Positions 1 through 7,706 of a stretch of 35,429 nucleotides of DNA are shown in pieces (position 1 is the stretch's first letter; each line of letters begins with the position of its first letter). Made by a program: the position numbers and the translations under genes. Under the pieces are notes generated by a model, which saw only the letters and a program-made list of their open reading frames with translations, did not search any database and had not been told where the DNA came from. The stretch is from a virus: the IMG/VR virus record IMGVR_UViG_3300042514_000732, positions 1 to 35,429 of that record; one strand, 5' to 3'.

Positions 1-60
1 AACATTATTATATTTATTTACAAAATCTTCTGATAGACGAAACGAAAAAACTTCTGACAT
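1..60 (-). CDS. 5' end of a leftward gene running off the window (N-terminal 20 aa)
   Basis: Reading leftward, ATG at 60-58 follows AAAGG about 8 nt upstream, and the frame stays open to the window edge. The visible N-terminus is MSEVFSFRLSEDFVNKYNNV. The 'FSFRLSEDFV' opening recalls the start of adenosylcobalamin-dependent ribonucleotide reductases, but 20 residues are too few to assign it. It lies downstream of a strong terminator, so it starts a separate unit. Confidence 0.55.
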   Translation of the reverse strand, partial: MSEVFSFRLSEDFVNKYNNV

Positions 61-143
61 TTATTTACCTTTCTAAGCAAATTTAGATGAGTACTTTGAG
101 TTTTCCAAAGTGGTCTTAAGTATATCATAAATTTACAAAGAAA

Positions 144-168
144 AAAACTCCACTTTATGCGGAGTTTT
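144..168 (-). terminator. rho-independent terminator after the tail-fibre genes
   Basis: Perfect 8-bp stem AAAACTCC/GGAGTTTT with a 9-nt loop. Read leftward it is followed by a run of T (141-147 complement), so it fits termination of the leftward tail transcript ending at 211. The A/T flanks make it potentially bidirectional. Confidence 0.8.
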
Positions 169-210
169 AATTCTTTAACTATAAAGTTAAGGTTGAGTGC
201 TTTTAATTAA

Positions 211-1464
211 TTAAAGTGCACCCATAATTTGCATTGTTTCAATATCAACTTCATATCCATCAGCATCTAGTGTCGTGAATTGATCTGAGCGAACTTTTGT
301 AAGTCCAACAATTGTTGTTACTGTTGCACCAGAGGCTATTGATGTTGAACCAAGTGTTGGTGCTGAGTATCCTGATACTGTTCCCCAAGAAAGTGTTCCT
401 GAGCCATCTGTTGTAAGATATTTGCCAGAGTTAGATGCCTGGTCTGGAAGAAGTGCAGTTGCTGCAGTCATTGCTGTAGTTTGACCAGTTCCACCATTTG
501 CAATTGCAATTGCTGTACCAGTCCATGTACCAGATGTAATTGTTCCTACAGATGTAAGAGAAGATCCTGTAACTCCAGAACCAAGTGTTGATCCTGAAAG
601 AACTGATGTGCCATTAATTTTATATACTTTACCAGTTAGCAGATTGAAGTCTTCTGATGAAGTCCAGGCATCTGTAGCATCTACCCAGTTTAGTGTCTTA
701 TCTGTTAAGCCCTTTAATGTGATACCGCCACCATCAGCACTTTCATCTGATGGAGTTGTTACATCTGCAAGAACGATATTCTTATCTTCAACAACTAGGT
801 TGGTTGAGTTGATGTTTGTTGTGGTTCCGTTAACAGTTAGGTTGCCAGAAATTGTCAAGTTAACTGCTGTTGCATCTCCAGTAAGTGCTGGGCCTGCTAG
901 AGGAGCCTTAGCATCCACCTGTGTCTGGATTGCTGAAGTAACACCATTTAGGTAGCCAATTTCTGTGTCAGATACATCTGTAACTCTAAGTTGAACTGTT
1001 CCAGTTGCATCAGGGAAAGTGATTGTTCGATCAGCCGTAGGATCTCCTGCTGAAAGTGTAAGTTCATGAGCATCTGCTGTAGAACCTTCCATTACGATTG
1101 TTGAAGTAAATACTCCAATGTCTGTAATGTCTGAAAGGTTACCAGTTGTAATAACTGTTCCTGTTACATTTGGGAGGGTAATTGTACGATCAGCGGTTGG
1201 ATCTGTTACCTGAAGAGTGGTTTCATATGCATCTGCAGTTGATCCCTCAAAACTAATACTTGTTCCAAAGACAGGAACCACTGTTGAGTTAATATCAGAG
1301 AAGTAGTCTAGGTTTGCCCAGTAGGACACTCCATCACCAATTTTAAATTTGTTTGTGTCTGACTCCCAGCCGATTTCTCCAGCATTTAGGATTGGACCAT
1401 CACCTGCGTTAGAAGATATCCACTGTGATGCGGTACCTCTACGTTGTTGCATTCTTGTTGCCAT
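211..1464 (-). CDS. tail fibre protein with Mtd-like N-terminal domain
   Basis: 417 aa. The N-terminus (MATRMQQRRGTASQW, then NAGEIGWESDTNKFKIGDG) matches the short beta domain found at the head of many phage tail fibres, including the major tropism determinant N-terminal family. It is followed by two copies of DPTADRTIT(L/F)P (about residues 88-155), a GYLNGVTSAIQTQVDAK segment, and a block (about 215-270) typical of marine and cyanophage fibre proteins. The protein ends in IMGAL, as the protein at 10596-11063 ends in LMGAL. Its RBS is GGAGGAG and its own TGATATAAT box lies 29 nt upstream. Predicted role: distal fibre and receptor contact. The structural call is firm, but receptor and partner proteins cannot be read from sequence. 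Confidence 0.88.
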   Translation of the reverse strand: MATRMQQRRGTASQWISSNAGDGPILNAGEIGWESDTNKFKIGDGVSYWANLDYFSDINSTVVPVFGTSISFEGSTADAYETTLQVTDPTADRTITLPNVTGTVITTGNLSDITDIGVFTSTIVMEGSTADAHELTLSAGDPTADRTITFPDATGTVQLRVTDVSDTEIGYLNGVTSAIQTQVDAKAPLAGPALTGDATAVNLTISGNLTVNGTTTNINSTNLVVEDKNIVLADVTTPSDESADGGGITLKGLTDKTLNWVDATDAWTSSEDFNLLTGKVYKINGTSVLSGSTLGSGVTGSSLTSVGTITSGTWTGTAIAIANGGTGQTTAMTAATALLPDQASNSGKYLTTDGSGTLSWGTVSGYSAPTLGSTSIASGATVTTIVGLTKVRSDQFTTLDADGYEVDIETMQIMGAL

Positions 1465-1493
1465 TATTTACTCCTCCATAGGTGTATAGTCAT

Positions 1494-1502
1494 ATTATAT
1501 CA
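1494..1502 (-). promoter_or_regulatory. extended -10 promoter for the 417-aa fibre gene
   Basis: Reads TGATATAAT on the minus strand, 29 nt before the ATG at 1464. No TTGACA-like hexamer sits 16-18 nt upstream. It is one of a series of TGRTATAAT boxes in front of leftward tail genes. Confidence 0.6.
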
Positions 1503-1506
1503 GTTT

Positions 1507-1965
1507 TTAATTAAATACTTCTGTTGCAATACCGCCATCATATGTGGCAGCCCAACTGTTAGTATTATAAAAACCAGCATCTTCTTCAGATCCAGCCTCA
1601 TTGTAAAATCCTGCATCTTTAAATGTACTTACAATAAGCCCTGTTCCACCAATTGCTGTATCGTGAATGTGCTGTTGAAGTTCAAGAGTATCTTGAAGCA
1701 ATGCTGTTGTATTCCATTGACCATTGTAATAAAATAAAAGTCTATTGTTCTGTGTATCAATAAAAAGTTCACCATTTGATGAATTTTCTGCGCTAGGGGC
1801 TACAGAGCCTGCGGTGACAAGAAGTTCTCTAGCGTCTACATATGCCTTAGTAGCGGCGTGTGTATTTTCGGTTGGGGTGGCAACTGTGACAGGTGATCCA
1901 AAAGTACCGCCTTCGGCTACAGCGAGCCCATGCTTTACTCTGAAGTCTTTATTTACAGTTGCCAT
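1507..1965 (-). CDS. short tail-fibre-like structural protein
   Basis: 152 aa. The N-terminus MATVNKDFRVKHGLAVAEGG is nearly the same as that of the next gene upstream in the transcript (MATVTKDFRVKAGLVVEGAS in the 708-aa protein), so the two share an attachment or polymerisation module. An ATKAYVDAREL segment, common in phage fibre proteins, lies near residue 38. A central helical stretch (LLQDTLELQQHIHD) may trimerise. The C-terminus repeats 'DAGFYN' twice. It has a GAGG-type RBS and sits 21 nt after the 708-aa gene. Likely an accessory fibre or adaptor; the exact role is unknown. Confidence 0.8.
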   Translation of the reverse strand: MATVNKDFRVKHGLAVAEGGTFGSPVTVATPTENTHAATKAYVDARELLVTAGSVAPSAENSSNGELFIDTQNNRLLFYYNGQWNTTALLQDTLELQQHIHDTAIGGTGLIVSTFKDAGFYNEAGSEEDAGFYNTNSWAATYDGGIATEVFN

Positions 1966-1986
1966 TCCCAGCCTCTATTCTATTAT

Positions 1987-4113
1987 TTATGCTTCAATAT
2001 AAATCTTGTGAATCTTAACAGAAGTGTCTGCTGCTGCTGCAGTTACCTTTAGAACAACGTTTGTGCCGTCATGGACAGCATCTGTTGTTCCAAGTTGTGC
2101 ATTGCTAATTACATCAGCATACTCTGTTAGATAAACGTCATTTGTTCCGTTAACTGCAACAAGAACTTCAAGAACTTCAATATCATTGCCCTTTTTCATT
2201 TGAACAATATACTTAGCAGCAGAATATGTTGCTGATGGCCATGAATCAATTGTAGTTGCTGATGTTCCAGCAGTTGCTAGAGCAGAACCAACAAGAGCAT
2301 CTGCAAAAGCAATGCTTGTTGCTGCTGCTTCACCAAGAGTTGGTGTAACAAAAGTTGGGCTAGTAGTAAATGCTACTGTTCCAGAACCTGCTTCATCAGT
2401 TAATGCTGCTGCAAGGTTTGAAGAAGATGGTGTAGCAAGGAATGTTGCTACGCCTGTTCCAAGACCTGAAATACCAGTTGCCACTGGAAGACCAGTTGCA
2501 TTTGTAAGAGTTCCTGCTGATGGAGTTCCAAGATCAGGAGTTGTTAGTGTTGGTGATGTCAGTGTCTTGTTTGTAAGAGTTTGTGTACCTGTTAGTGTTA
2601 CTACTGTTGAATCAATATCAAGAGTGTTTCCAGTCTTGTCTAATCCTGTACCCGCAACAATTTGTCCAAGACCAGTAAACTGTGTGAAGACAAGTGCTGT
2701 AGTACCAACTGTAACTGAACCATTATTTGTTAGTGTAAATCCTGAGTCAGAGTTTACTGTTCCTTGTTCTACGAATACCGCAAAGTTTGCAGTAACTTCT
2801 GCACCTGCATCTGCATCAGTTGAACGATCTGGGGCACCAGATACCTTAACTACGTAGATACCGTTTTCTGAACCAGTTGACTGATCCTTAACAAGAACAC
2901 GATCTCCAGTAGCAAGAGTTACGCCATCAAGTACATCTCCATTTTCAAGATCAGAGGCAAGTGTTACGTTTGCAGTTGTTGCTGCCTTTACAGATGCCTT
3001 CCAGTCAATACCTTGAACCGTTGTATCTACATAGTTCTTAGTTGCTGCATCTTGTGCTGATGTTGGATCTCCAAGACCTGTAATCTTAGATGTACCCATT
3101 GCGATTGCACCAGACATTGTTCCACCAGCAAGTGCTAGTTTCTCGCTAAGCGATGTTGTTAAGCCATCAACTTTAGATTGAGCAATTGCTGCTGATGCAT
3201 TAATATCAGCGTTTACAATTGTGCCATCTAGAATCTTTGCTGAAGTTACTGCTCCGTCTGCAATCTTTCCTTCTGTTACTGCGCTGTTTGCAATCTTTGC
3301 TGTTTCTACAGAGTCTGAAGCAAGTTTAGCAGCAGTTACGTTTGCATCTTTAATCTTTAATGTTTCAACTGCATCTGTAGCAAGTTTTACTGCAGTTACA
3401 GCACTTGCAGCAATCTCTGCTGTATCTACTGCTGAATCTGCAATCTTAGCATTTGTAACTGAGTTTGCAGCAAGTTTTGCATCTGTTACGTTAGCATCAA
3501 GAATCTTTGCTGTTGTAACTGCATCTGAAGCCAACTTTGCTGCTGTAACATTTGAATCTACAATCTTTGCTGTTTCTACAGAGTCTGCAGCAAGTTTAGC
3601 AGCGGTTACTGCTGCATTAACAATCTTTGCTGTTTCTACAGAGTCTGTAGCAAGTTTTGCTGCAGTTACGTTTGCGTCTAGAATTTTTACAGTAGTTACT
3701 GAATCTGAAGCAAGGATTGTTGCTGTAACTGTACCAGTATCACCAGATGTAACTACTGTTCCATCTACGTTAGGAAGTGTAATTGTACGATCTGCTGTTG
3801 GATCTACAACTGTAAGAGTTGTCTCATAATCGTTTGCTGTTGCGCCTTCAAATGTAATCTGTGTATCAAATACACCAACTGCTTGAGGTGCTGCCCACTT
3901 AACACCTGTTGCCTCATTTGAGTCTGCTGTTAAGATATAATTATTTTGTCCAACGCCTAATTTAGATATTGCATTATCTGCAGTACCAACTAGTAAATCA
4001 CCTTTTGCATCTACAATTTTCTTTGTAAGAATATCGTGGCCGTCAACGGTTGCGCTTGCGCCTTCAACTACTAATCCAGCCTTTACTCTAAAATCTTTTG
4101 TTACTGTTGCCAT
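1987..4113 (-). CDS. large tail fibre protein with decapeptide repeats
   Basis: 708 aa, the largest protein of the window. Order: shared N-terminus (1-20); a DAKGDLLVGTADNAISKLGVG module (about 35-75), also present in the 155-aa protein at 10596; DPTADRTITLPN (about 104-116); about 18 tandem decapeptides of the V(T/E)xAK(L/I)xxxx type (about 129-308); an ATKNYVD/GIDWKASVKAAT beta region (about 350-480); TLTNKTLTSPTL repeats (about 520-545); and a C-terminal beta domain (about 625-708) resembling that of the 146-aa protein at 4129. Such repeats form long beta-rich fibre shafts in other phages. RBS AAGGAG. Likely the main tail fibre. Confidence 0.9.
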   Translation of the reverse strand: MATVTKDFRVKAGLVVEGASATVDGHDILTKKIVDAKGDLLVGTADNAISKLGVGQNNYILTADSNEATGVKWAAPQAVGVFDTQITFEGATANDYETTLTVVDPTADRTITLPNVDGTVVTSGDTGTVTATILASDSVTTVKILDANVTAAKLATDSVETAKIVNAAVTAAKLAADSVETAKIVDSNVTAAKLASDAVTTAKILDANVTDAKLAANSVTNAKIADSAVDTAEIAASAVTAVKLATDAVETLKIKDANVTAAKLASDSVETAKIANSAVTEGKIADGAVTSAKILDGTIVNADINASAAIAQSKVDGLTTSLSEKLALAGGTMSGAIAMGTSKITGLGDPTSAQDAATKNYVDTTVQGIDWKASVKAATTANVTLASDLENGDVLDGVTLATGDRVLVKDQSTGSENGIYVVKVSGAPDRSTDADAGAEVTANFAVFVEQGTVNSDSGFTLTNNGSVTVGTTALVFTQFTGLGQIVAGTGLDKTGNTLDIDSTVVTLTGTQTLTNKTLTSPTLTTPDLGTPSAGTLTNATGLPVATGISGLGTGVATFLATPSSSNLAAALTDEAGSGTVAFTTSPTFVTPTLGEAAATSIAFADALVGSALATAGTSATTIDSWPSATYSAAKYIVQMKKGNDIEVLEVLVAVNGTNDVYLTEYADVISNAQLGTTDAVHDGTNVVLKVTAAAADTSVKIHKIYIEA
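3190..3729 (-). repeat. 30-bp tandem repeats encoding about 18 decapeptides
   Basis: In-frame array inside the 708-aa fibre gene. Successive 30-bp units encode variants of VTAAKLATDS / VETAKIVDAN in loose alternation. It is a likely site of length variation by recombination or slippage. Confidence 0.85.
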
Positions 4114-4128
4114 TTGTTATCTCCTTGG

Positions 4129-4569
4129 TTAAGCCTTCAAACCAGTACGCATGTAGCGTAAGGTAATCGGGGTCTGACCCACCACGGGAATTACAGTTAG
4201 ATTAACTGTGCCTCCTGCCCTAGAGACGCTAATGGTGCCAATATTCCCATTGTTGTCTACTGTTCCATATTCACTAACATTATCATCTGTGCCTGCTGGG
4301 ATTATGGTTAACTCTGTTGTGAAGAACTTGTCTTCAGTGCTCTTCTTTAATGTGACCACGTATTTAACGGATCTCCATTCTGAGGCTGTAAAATTATCAA
4401 AGATTGTGCTGTTCTCAATACCAGTGATTGTTACTTCGTTGTTACCCGCAGAACCTAGATCTGTTGCCTGTGCTGATGCGGTATCAATTAAATCTACATA
4501 CTGTTCTTCAGTAGGTCTATCGCCTGTTTGGAAATAAGCCTTTACGCTTGATAATGATATTTTAGCCAT
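4129..4569 (-). CDS. tail protein with shared C-terminal beta domain
   Basis: 146 aa. The N-terminal part (LSSVKAYFQTGDRPTEEQYV) recalls short baseplate/fibre adaptor segments. The C-terminal half (EWRSVKYVVTLKK to the end) aligns by eye with the end of the 708-aa protein (SAAKYIVQMKKG, then an 'EYxxV' and a 'G..V.L.V' strand pattern). The gene has no Shine-Dalgarno, and its TGATATAAT box ends exactly 6 nt before ATG, so translation is probably leaderless. Function beyond virion structure is not recognised. Confidence 0.8.
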   Translation of the reverse strand: MAKISLSSVKAYFQTGDRPTEEQYVDLIDTASAQATDLGSAGNNEVTITGIENSTIFDNFTASEWRSVKYVVTLKKSTEDKFFTTELTIIPAGTDDNVSEYGTVDNNGNIGTISVSRAGGTVNLTVIPVVGQTPITLRYMRTGLKA

Positions 4570-4575
4570 GTCTGA

Positions 4576-4584
4576 ATTATATCA
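4576..4584 (-). promoter_or_regulatory. extended -10, leaderless promoter
   Basis: TGATATAAT on the minus strand, 6 nt before ATG (4569), which places the start site at or next to the A of ATG. No -35 is seen. Confidence 0.65.
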
Positions 4585-4590
4585 TAGATT

Positions 4591-4926
4591 TTAAAGTATA
4601 TAGTTAGAGAAACCAATTACCTGAACCCCAATACCTGGGGGATTGTCTGCTCTATATCCTTCAATACCAATATTGGTTATAGTTAATCTAAATGGAAGTA
4701 TTTCCGTTACCGTTGTTGTTTTAGGATAGTCTGCAGTTACCAAAGATCCAATAGAGCCTGATATGTTTTGAATTGTTGGCGATATTACAATTGTTGCTGC
4801 TGTAACTAAAAGAGCAATGTTAGAAATTAATGAAGAATGGCCAGAAATGTTTTCTAATGTTGTTGTTGGTTTTATGTCAGAGATGGTTTGGCTTCTGCCA
4901 ATATTAGTTATATTGGTTGTTGCCAT
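4591..4926 (-). CDS. small structural-region protein, function unknown
   Basis: 111 aa, no recognised family. It is rich in Ile, Thr and Ser with a beta-like alternation (TNITNIGRSQTISDIKPTTT). One hydrophobic stretch (about 30-48) is probably a beta-strand core and not a membrane span. ATG lies 2 nt after the TAA of the preceding gene (4929), so translation is likely coupled. Position among fibre and baseplate genes suggests a virion or assembly role. Confidence 0.7.
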   Translation of the reverse strand: MATTNITNIGRSQTISDIKPTTTLENISGHSSLISNIALLVTAATIVISPTIQNISGSIGSLVTADYPKTTTVTEILPFRLTITNIGIEGYRADNPPGIGVQVIGFSNYIL

Positions 4927-4928
4927 GA

Positions 4929-5390
4929 TTAACTTACTGTATCTTGTTCTGTAACTTCACCGATCATAATCATTTCACCCTGACAAACAGTCCAAACACG
5001 AGTAGCATCTCTTAATTGAATATCAAAGACATCGCCCGTTCTTAAAATCTTAGACTGTGCAGGCGAGAGTGTAACTGTAAACTCTCCAGCCTCATCAAAT
5101 TCTGTTTGGTCTGGATAAACCGTAAACAATAAATCATCTCCAACGTTATCAGAGTATCGTCTAAACTCTCCAGAAATGTCCCATCCAGAATCGTCTCCAA
5201 CAGATGTGGTGTCATAATCTAAAGGATTTTCAAGATCATCTTCAACATAAATTCTAAAAGAAGCACTATCTCCAATTACACAAGTCCAGTTAACAAGTGG
5301 GGGTATATTTCCAACATTGTATGTTGAAGGAGCGGGAGCAACGGGCTGAGGATCTAATGCAGTCTCATTGGGGTTTCTATATACGGCCAT
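4929..5390 (-). CDS. baseplate/tail Ig-like protein (paralogue 1 of 3)
   Basis: 153 aa. After a proline-rich leader it has NWTCVIGDSASFRIYVED, matching by eye 'YYRGDTYQFVVRP' in the 117-aa protein (11645) and 'NVVRGDTATLKVEF' in the 138-aa protein (12855). All three share the (R/I)GD(S/T)xxxxxxV strand pair, a middle strand block and a C-terminal 'GxxxxIGxV/ITV' strand. This resembles the BppU-type N-terminal baseplate Ig fold, which is an inference from pattern. Its promoter gives a leaderless mRNA (TGGTATAAT, 6 nt, ATG). Confidence 0.75.
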   Translation of the reverse strand: MAVYRNPNETALDPQPVAPAPSTYNVGNIPPLVNWTCVIGDSASFRIYVEDDLENPLDYDTTSVGDDSGWDISGEFRRYSDNVGDDLLFTVYPDQTEFDEAGEFTVTLSPAQSKILRTGDVFDIQLRDATRVWTVCQGEMIMIGEVTEQDTVS

Positions 5391-5396
5391 TGTTAA

Positions 5397-5405
5397 ATTA
5401 TACCA
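5397..5405 (-). promoter_or_regulatory. extended -10, leaderless promoter
   Basis: TGGTATAAT on the minus strand ends 6 nt before the ATG at 5390. There is no -35 and no Shine-Dalgarno. Confidence 0.65.
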
Positions 5406-5933
5406 TTAAGCAAGTCCATTTTTTAATGCCCCCCAAGTTCCATTACCCTTTGGCTGACCAACAATAATAATTCCAGTTGAGGCATTTGATTTAGCGACTA
5501 CCGCTACAGCCCCTGACCCACCAGTAGGAATTGAGTTTGTCAAACCTCCACCATTGGCAACATATAAGATATCTCCAGCGGTATAAGAAGAAGTGTCAAT
5601 TCCTTCAAATACTCCAGAGATAATTATTACTCCATCTGCGTTATTTGAAATTGCTGCCTGTGTTATTCCTACAACTGGAAAGGTTGTTAAGTCATCTGAA
5701 TCAGATTTTGCAATTAATGGTTTTGTTGAATACCCTGAAATATATACTGGAGTTCCTTTTGCAATTGTTGCACCTGTTGTATTTCTAACTTCTAAAGAAA
5801 TAAATGGAACACCAACATTAGATAGGACATCTTCTAATCGCTCTGCAAGTGACTGAATATCCTCATGAACATTTACAGGGTCACTTAAAACGGGATAAGG
5901 AAGATCATAAGTATTAGTTGCACCAGTAGCCAT
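5406..5933 (-). CDS. tail fibre or decoration-like protein
   Basis: 175 aa. It contains an NTTGATIAKGTPVYISG motif (about 51-67), followed by a Gly/Ala-rich beta region (GDILYVANGGGLTN, VVAKSNASTGIIIVG). This domain is common in phage fibre and capsid-decoration proteins. It starts the leftward run 5933-211, with TGGTATAAT 10 nt upstream of ATG and no clear RBS, so a nearly leaderless message is likely. The structural role is well supported; the exact virion location is not. Confidence 0.8.
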   Translation of the reverse strand: MATGATNTYDLPYPVLSDPVNVHEDIQSLAERLEDVLSNVGVPFISLEVRNTTGATIAKGTPVYISGYSTKPLIAKSDSDDLTTFPVVGITQAAISNNADGVIIISGVFEGIDTSSYTAGDILYVANGGGLTNSIPTGGSGAVAVVAKSNASTGIIIVGQPKGNGTWGALKNGLA

Positions 5934-5943
5934 AGTACTTATT

Positions 5944-5952
5944 ATTATACCA
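5944..5952 (-). promoter_or_regulatory. extended -10 promoter, leftward tail run
   Basis: TGGTATAAT on the minus strand, 10 nt before ATG 5933. It lies back-to-back with the rightward lysozyme promoter at 5999. Confidence 0.6.
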
Positions 5953-5998
5953 CTTCCCTCACAAAAAATTAAAAAGTTACCAAAATGTTACCTAAAGT

Positions 5999-6028
5999 TT
6001 GACTTTGGAGCCAAATTCATGTTATAAT
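5999..6028 (+). promoter_or_regulatory. sigma70-type promoter of the transglycosylase gene
   Basis: TTGACT (5999-6004), 18-nt spacer, TATAAT (6023-6028) preceded by TGT (extended -10). Predicted +1 is about 6035, the first base of a hairpin. Confidence 0.75.
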
Positions 6029-6034
6029 TAATAC

Positions 6035-6058
6035 ATGCTACTAACAAGTAGCATTTTT
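6035..6058 (+). promoter_or_regulatory. hairpin at the very 5' end of the lysozyme mRNA
   Basis: ATGCTACT-AACA-AGTAGCAT is a perfect 8-bp stem with a 4-nt loop, followed by TTTT (6055-6058). It begins at the predicted transcription start and ends 8 nt before the RBS. It could protect the 5' end from decay or act as a weak attenuator. Confidence 0.65.
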
Positions 6059-6079
6059 AGTCTCTAGGAGGTTTTTATT

Positions 6080-6625
6080 ATGAGAAGAGATAAAAAGGCT
6101 TGGATTGGAATCCTAGCATTAGTTGGAGTTGTGGCACCATTTAGCAACTTTGCTAATGCATCAACTACGGAAAACAACTTACTAATTAAACAGGCTGAAA
6201 ACCCTGCTGCCACCCACAAGGTGGCTTTTGTTGTTTCTAAAGCAAAAATGTTAGAACGTTATGAAAACAAGACACATCTTACAGATGTTGAATTAAAGAA
6301 GTTACTTTCTTTGGTGGGATTTGAAGGTAATGATTTAGTAGTGGCTTGGGCTATTGCCAAGAAAGAATCTAATGGTCGTCCTTTAGCATTTAACGGAAAC
6401 CATAAGACAGGGGACTCATCCTACGGGATGTTTCAAATTAATATGATTGATACACTGGGTCCAGATAGACGAGATAAGTTTGATCTTGACTCTAACGCTG
6501 AATTATTCAATCCCGTCAAAAATGCTGAGATTGCATACTACATGTCTAGGGGTGGAGAAGATTGGTCTTCTTGGAAGGGCATAACACCTAAAACTAGAAT
6601 GTGGATGAATAAATTTCCTAAATAA
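6080..6625 (+). CDS. secreted lytic transglycosylase / lysozyme-like endolysin
   Basis: 181 aa. Residues 1-28 are a Sec signal peptide: RRDKK, a hydrophobic core, then FANA before STT. The C-terminal domain (about 65-181) matches the SLT/GH23 lysozyme-like fold, with AIAKKESNGRP carrying the probable catalytic Glu96 and SSYGMFQINM forming the active-site strand. It would cleave the glycan strands of host peptidoglycan from outside the membrane. It has a strong RBS (AGGAGG, 8 nt), its own promoter and 5' hairpin, and opposes the tail genes. A signal-bearing enzyme does not need a classical holin pore for export. The alternative is a virion-associated lysin. Confidence 0.85.
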   Translation: MRRDKKAWIGILALVGVVAPFSNFANASTTENNLLIKQAENPAATHKVAFVVSKAKMLERYENKTHLTDVELKKLLSLVGFEGNDLVVAWAIAKKESNGRPLAFNGNHKTGDSSYGMFQINMIDTLGPDRRDKFDLDSNAELFNPVKNAEIAYYMSRGGEDWSSWKGITPKTRMWMNKFPK

Positions 6626-6632
6626 TAAAAAG

Positions 6633-6665
6633 TAACCCTCTATTAATTTAGGGGGTTATTTTTTT
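6633..6665. terminator. bidirectional terminator
   Basis: TAACCCTC / GGGGGTTA is an 8-bp stem (one G-T pair) with a 10-nt AT loop, T-run on the right and A-run on the left. It serves the lysozyme gene rightward and overlaps the last codons of the oxygenase gene leftward. Confidence 0.8.
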
Positions 6666-7187
6666 GTTTAAAAACTTTAATTCAAGGTCTGGATTTTCAC
6701 TAATCCAAATTGGCATAGCATATCTAATGCCAGTTTTTACAACTTCTACCCCATGACTTGTTTTTTCTGATCCTGAATTAAATAGGGTTAAATCCCCCAT
6801 TTTAGGAGAATGTCTAAAGTTTAGGTCTGGAAAAACAATGTCCCCTCCAGAGAAATCATTATTTAGGTATGCTACTGCAGTTACTGAAAAATGATCCTTA
6901 CCATCCTCTAAATCACTGTGTAGTTGCATCTTGAACCCTGGATTATATCTAGACAACATGTATTCTGTTATGTATAGGTTTTCGTTGTTTAGTACTTCTC
7001 TAATTTTCTTTATATATTTAGACAATAAAGAAACCATTATTTCAGACTCAGAGTTAACAATCATCTGCCTTAAACTATTTTCTATCCAAAACTTTCTATC
7101 TTTTACGCTATCCATGTAACTAGTTATAGAAAGACACTCTTCTTCTGTAAGAAAACCTTCAATTACTTTTAGTTCATCATTATTCAC
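6648..7187 (-). CDS. 2-oxoglutarate/Fe(II)-dependent oxygenase (prolyl-hydroxylase-like)
   Basis: 179 aa. It has the complete iron-binding facial triad of the P4Hc family: His90 and Asp92 in MQLHSDLEDG, and His145 in KTSHGVEVV. Arg155 in KTGIRYAMPIWI suits 2-oxoglutarate binding. The predicted reaction is hydroxylation of a peptidyl or small-molecule substrate with 2OG and O2. Such enzymes are frequent in aquatic phages, where they are thought to modify virion or host proteins. It overlaps the upstream gene by 8 nt and sits beside two PEWYK-family genes. The substrate is unknown. Confidence 0.88.
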   Translation of the reverse strand: MNNDELKVIEGFLTEEECLSITSYMDSVKDRKFWIENSLRQMIVNSESEIMVSLLSKYIKKIREVLNNENLYITEYMLSRYNPGFKMQLHSDLEDGKDHFSVTAVAYLNNDFSGGDIVFPDLNFRHSPKMGDLTLFNSGSEKTSHGVEVVKTGIRYAMPIWISENPDLELKFLNKKITP

Positions 7188-7704
7188 TATTATTCTCCTT
7201 TAAAGAATTTATAAAAAGATCTGCATTTCTTCTTAACTTATTATACTCTCCAATTTCAAATTCTGAGTTATCTAAAGACTTCATATATGGACAGTAAACT
7301 CTTGCCTGTTTCATACAATCAAAATGTAGTGGATGATTATCTGAAAAAACACGAGATCCAACTTCAAATGGGTTAGCGTTTGTGTCTGTCCATCTTATAC
7401 ACTCTTCTGTATCATCTATTTTTATGCCGCAAAATGAACATAAATTATTTTTATAAACTAAAGATTCATTATCTTCTACTACATTAAAAACAACCCTAGT
7501 AACTTCATCAAAAATTGGTTTTGACTGCCAGGGTATAGGAATTATCTTATGTAAATAAAACTTTCCTTTTACTTTTTTACCGTTTGCTAATACTCTTTTC
7601 CTATTCCAAAAACTTTGTGGCACGTTATGCGATGGTCTTGGAGATCCTGTAAAATTAATTAATAAATTATTCCAAATTAAGGTTTTAGATATATACTTTC
7701 CCAT
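7180..7704 (-). CDS. Cys-rich, probably zinc-binding protein of unknown function
   Basis: 174 aa, family not recognised. A CSFCG knuckle (about 90-94) is followed by ECIRW, NHPLHFDCMKQ and YCPYM, suggesting one or two zinc sites from CxxC, HxxxxC and further Cys. The basic N-terminal half (NRKRVLANGKKVKGKFYLHK) could bind nucleic acid or act structurally. It overlaps the downstream oxygenase by 8 nt and starts 2 nt after the paralogue at 7707, so the three are likely co-translated. Confidence 0.7.
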   Translation of the reverse strand: MGKYISKTLIWNNLLINFTGSPRPSHNVPQSFWNRKRVLANGKKVKGKFYLHKIIPIPWQSKPIFDEVTRVVFNVVEDNESLVYKNNLCSFCGIKIDDTEECIRWTDTNANPFEVGSRVFSDNHPLHFDCMKQARVYCPYMKSLDNSEFEIGEYNKLRRNADLFINSLKENNSE

Positions 7705-7706
7705 AT

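Noticed and set aside
608-955. Plus-strand frames within the tail-fibre genes
   Set aside because: Opposite the strong minus-strand coding signal with no promoter or RBS.
3221-3829. 202-aa plus-strand frame opposite the decapeptide array
   Set aside because: Shadow of the periodic 30-bp repeats of the 708-aa fibre gene.
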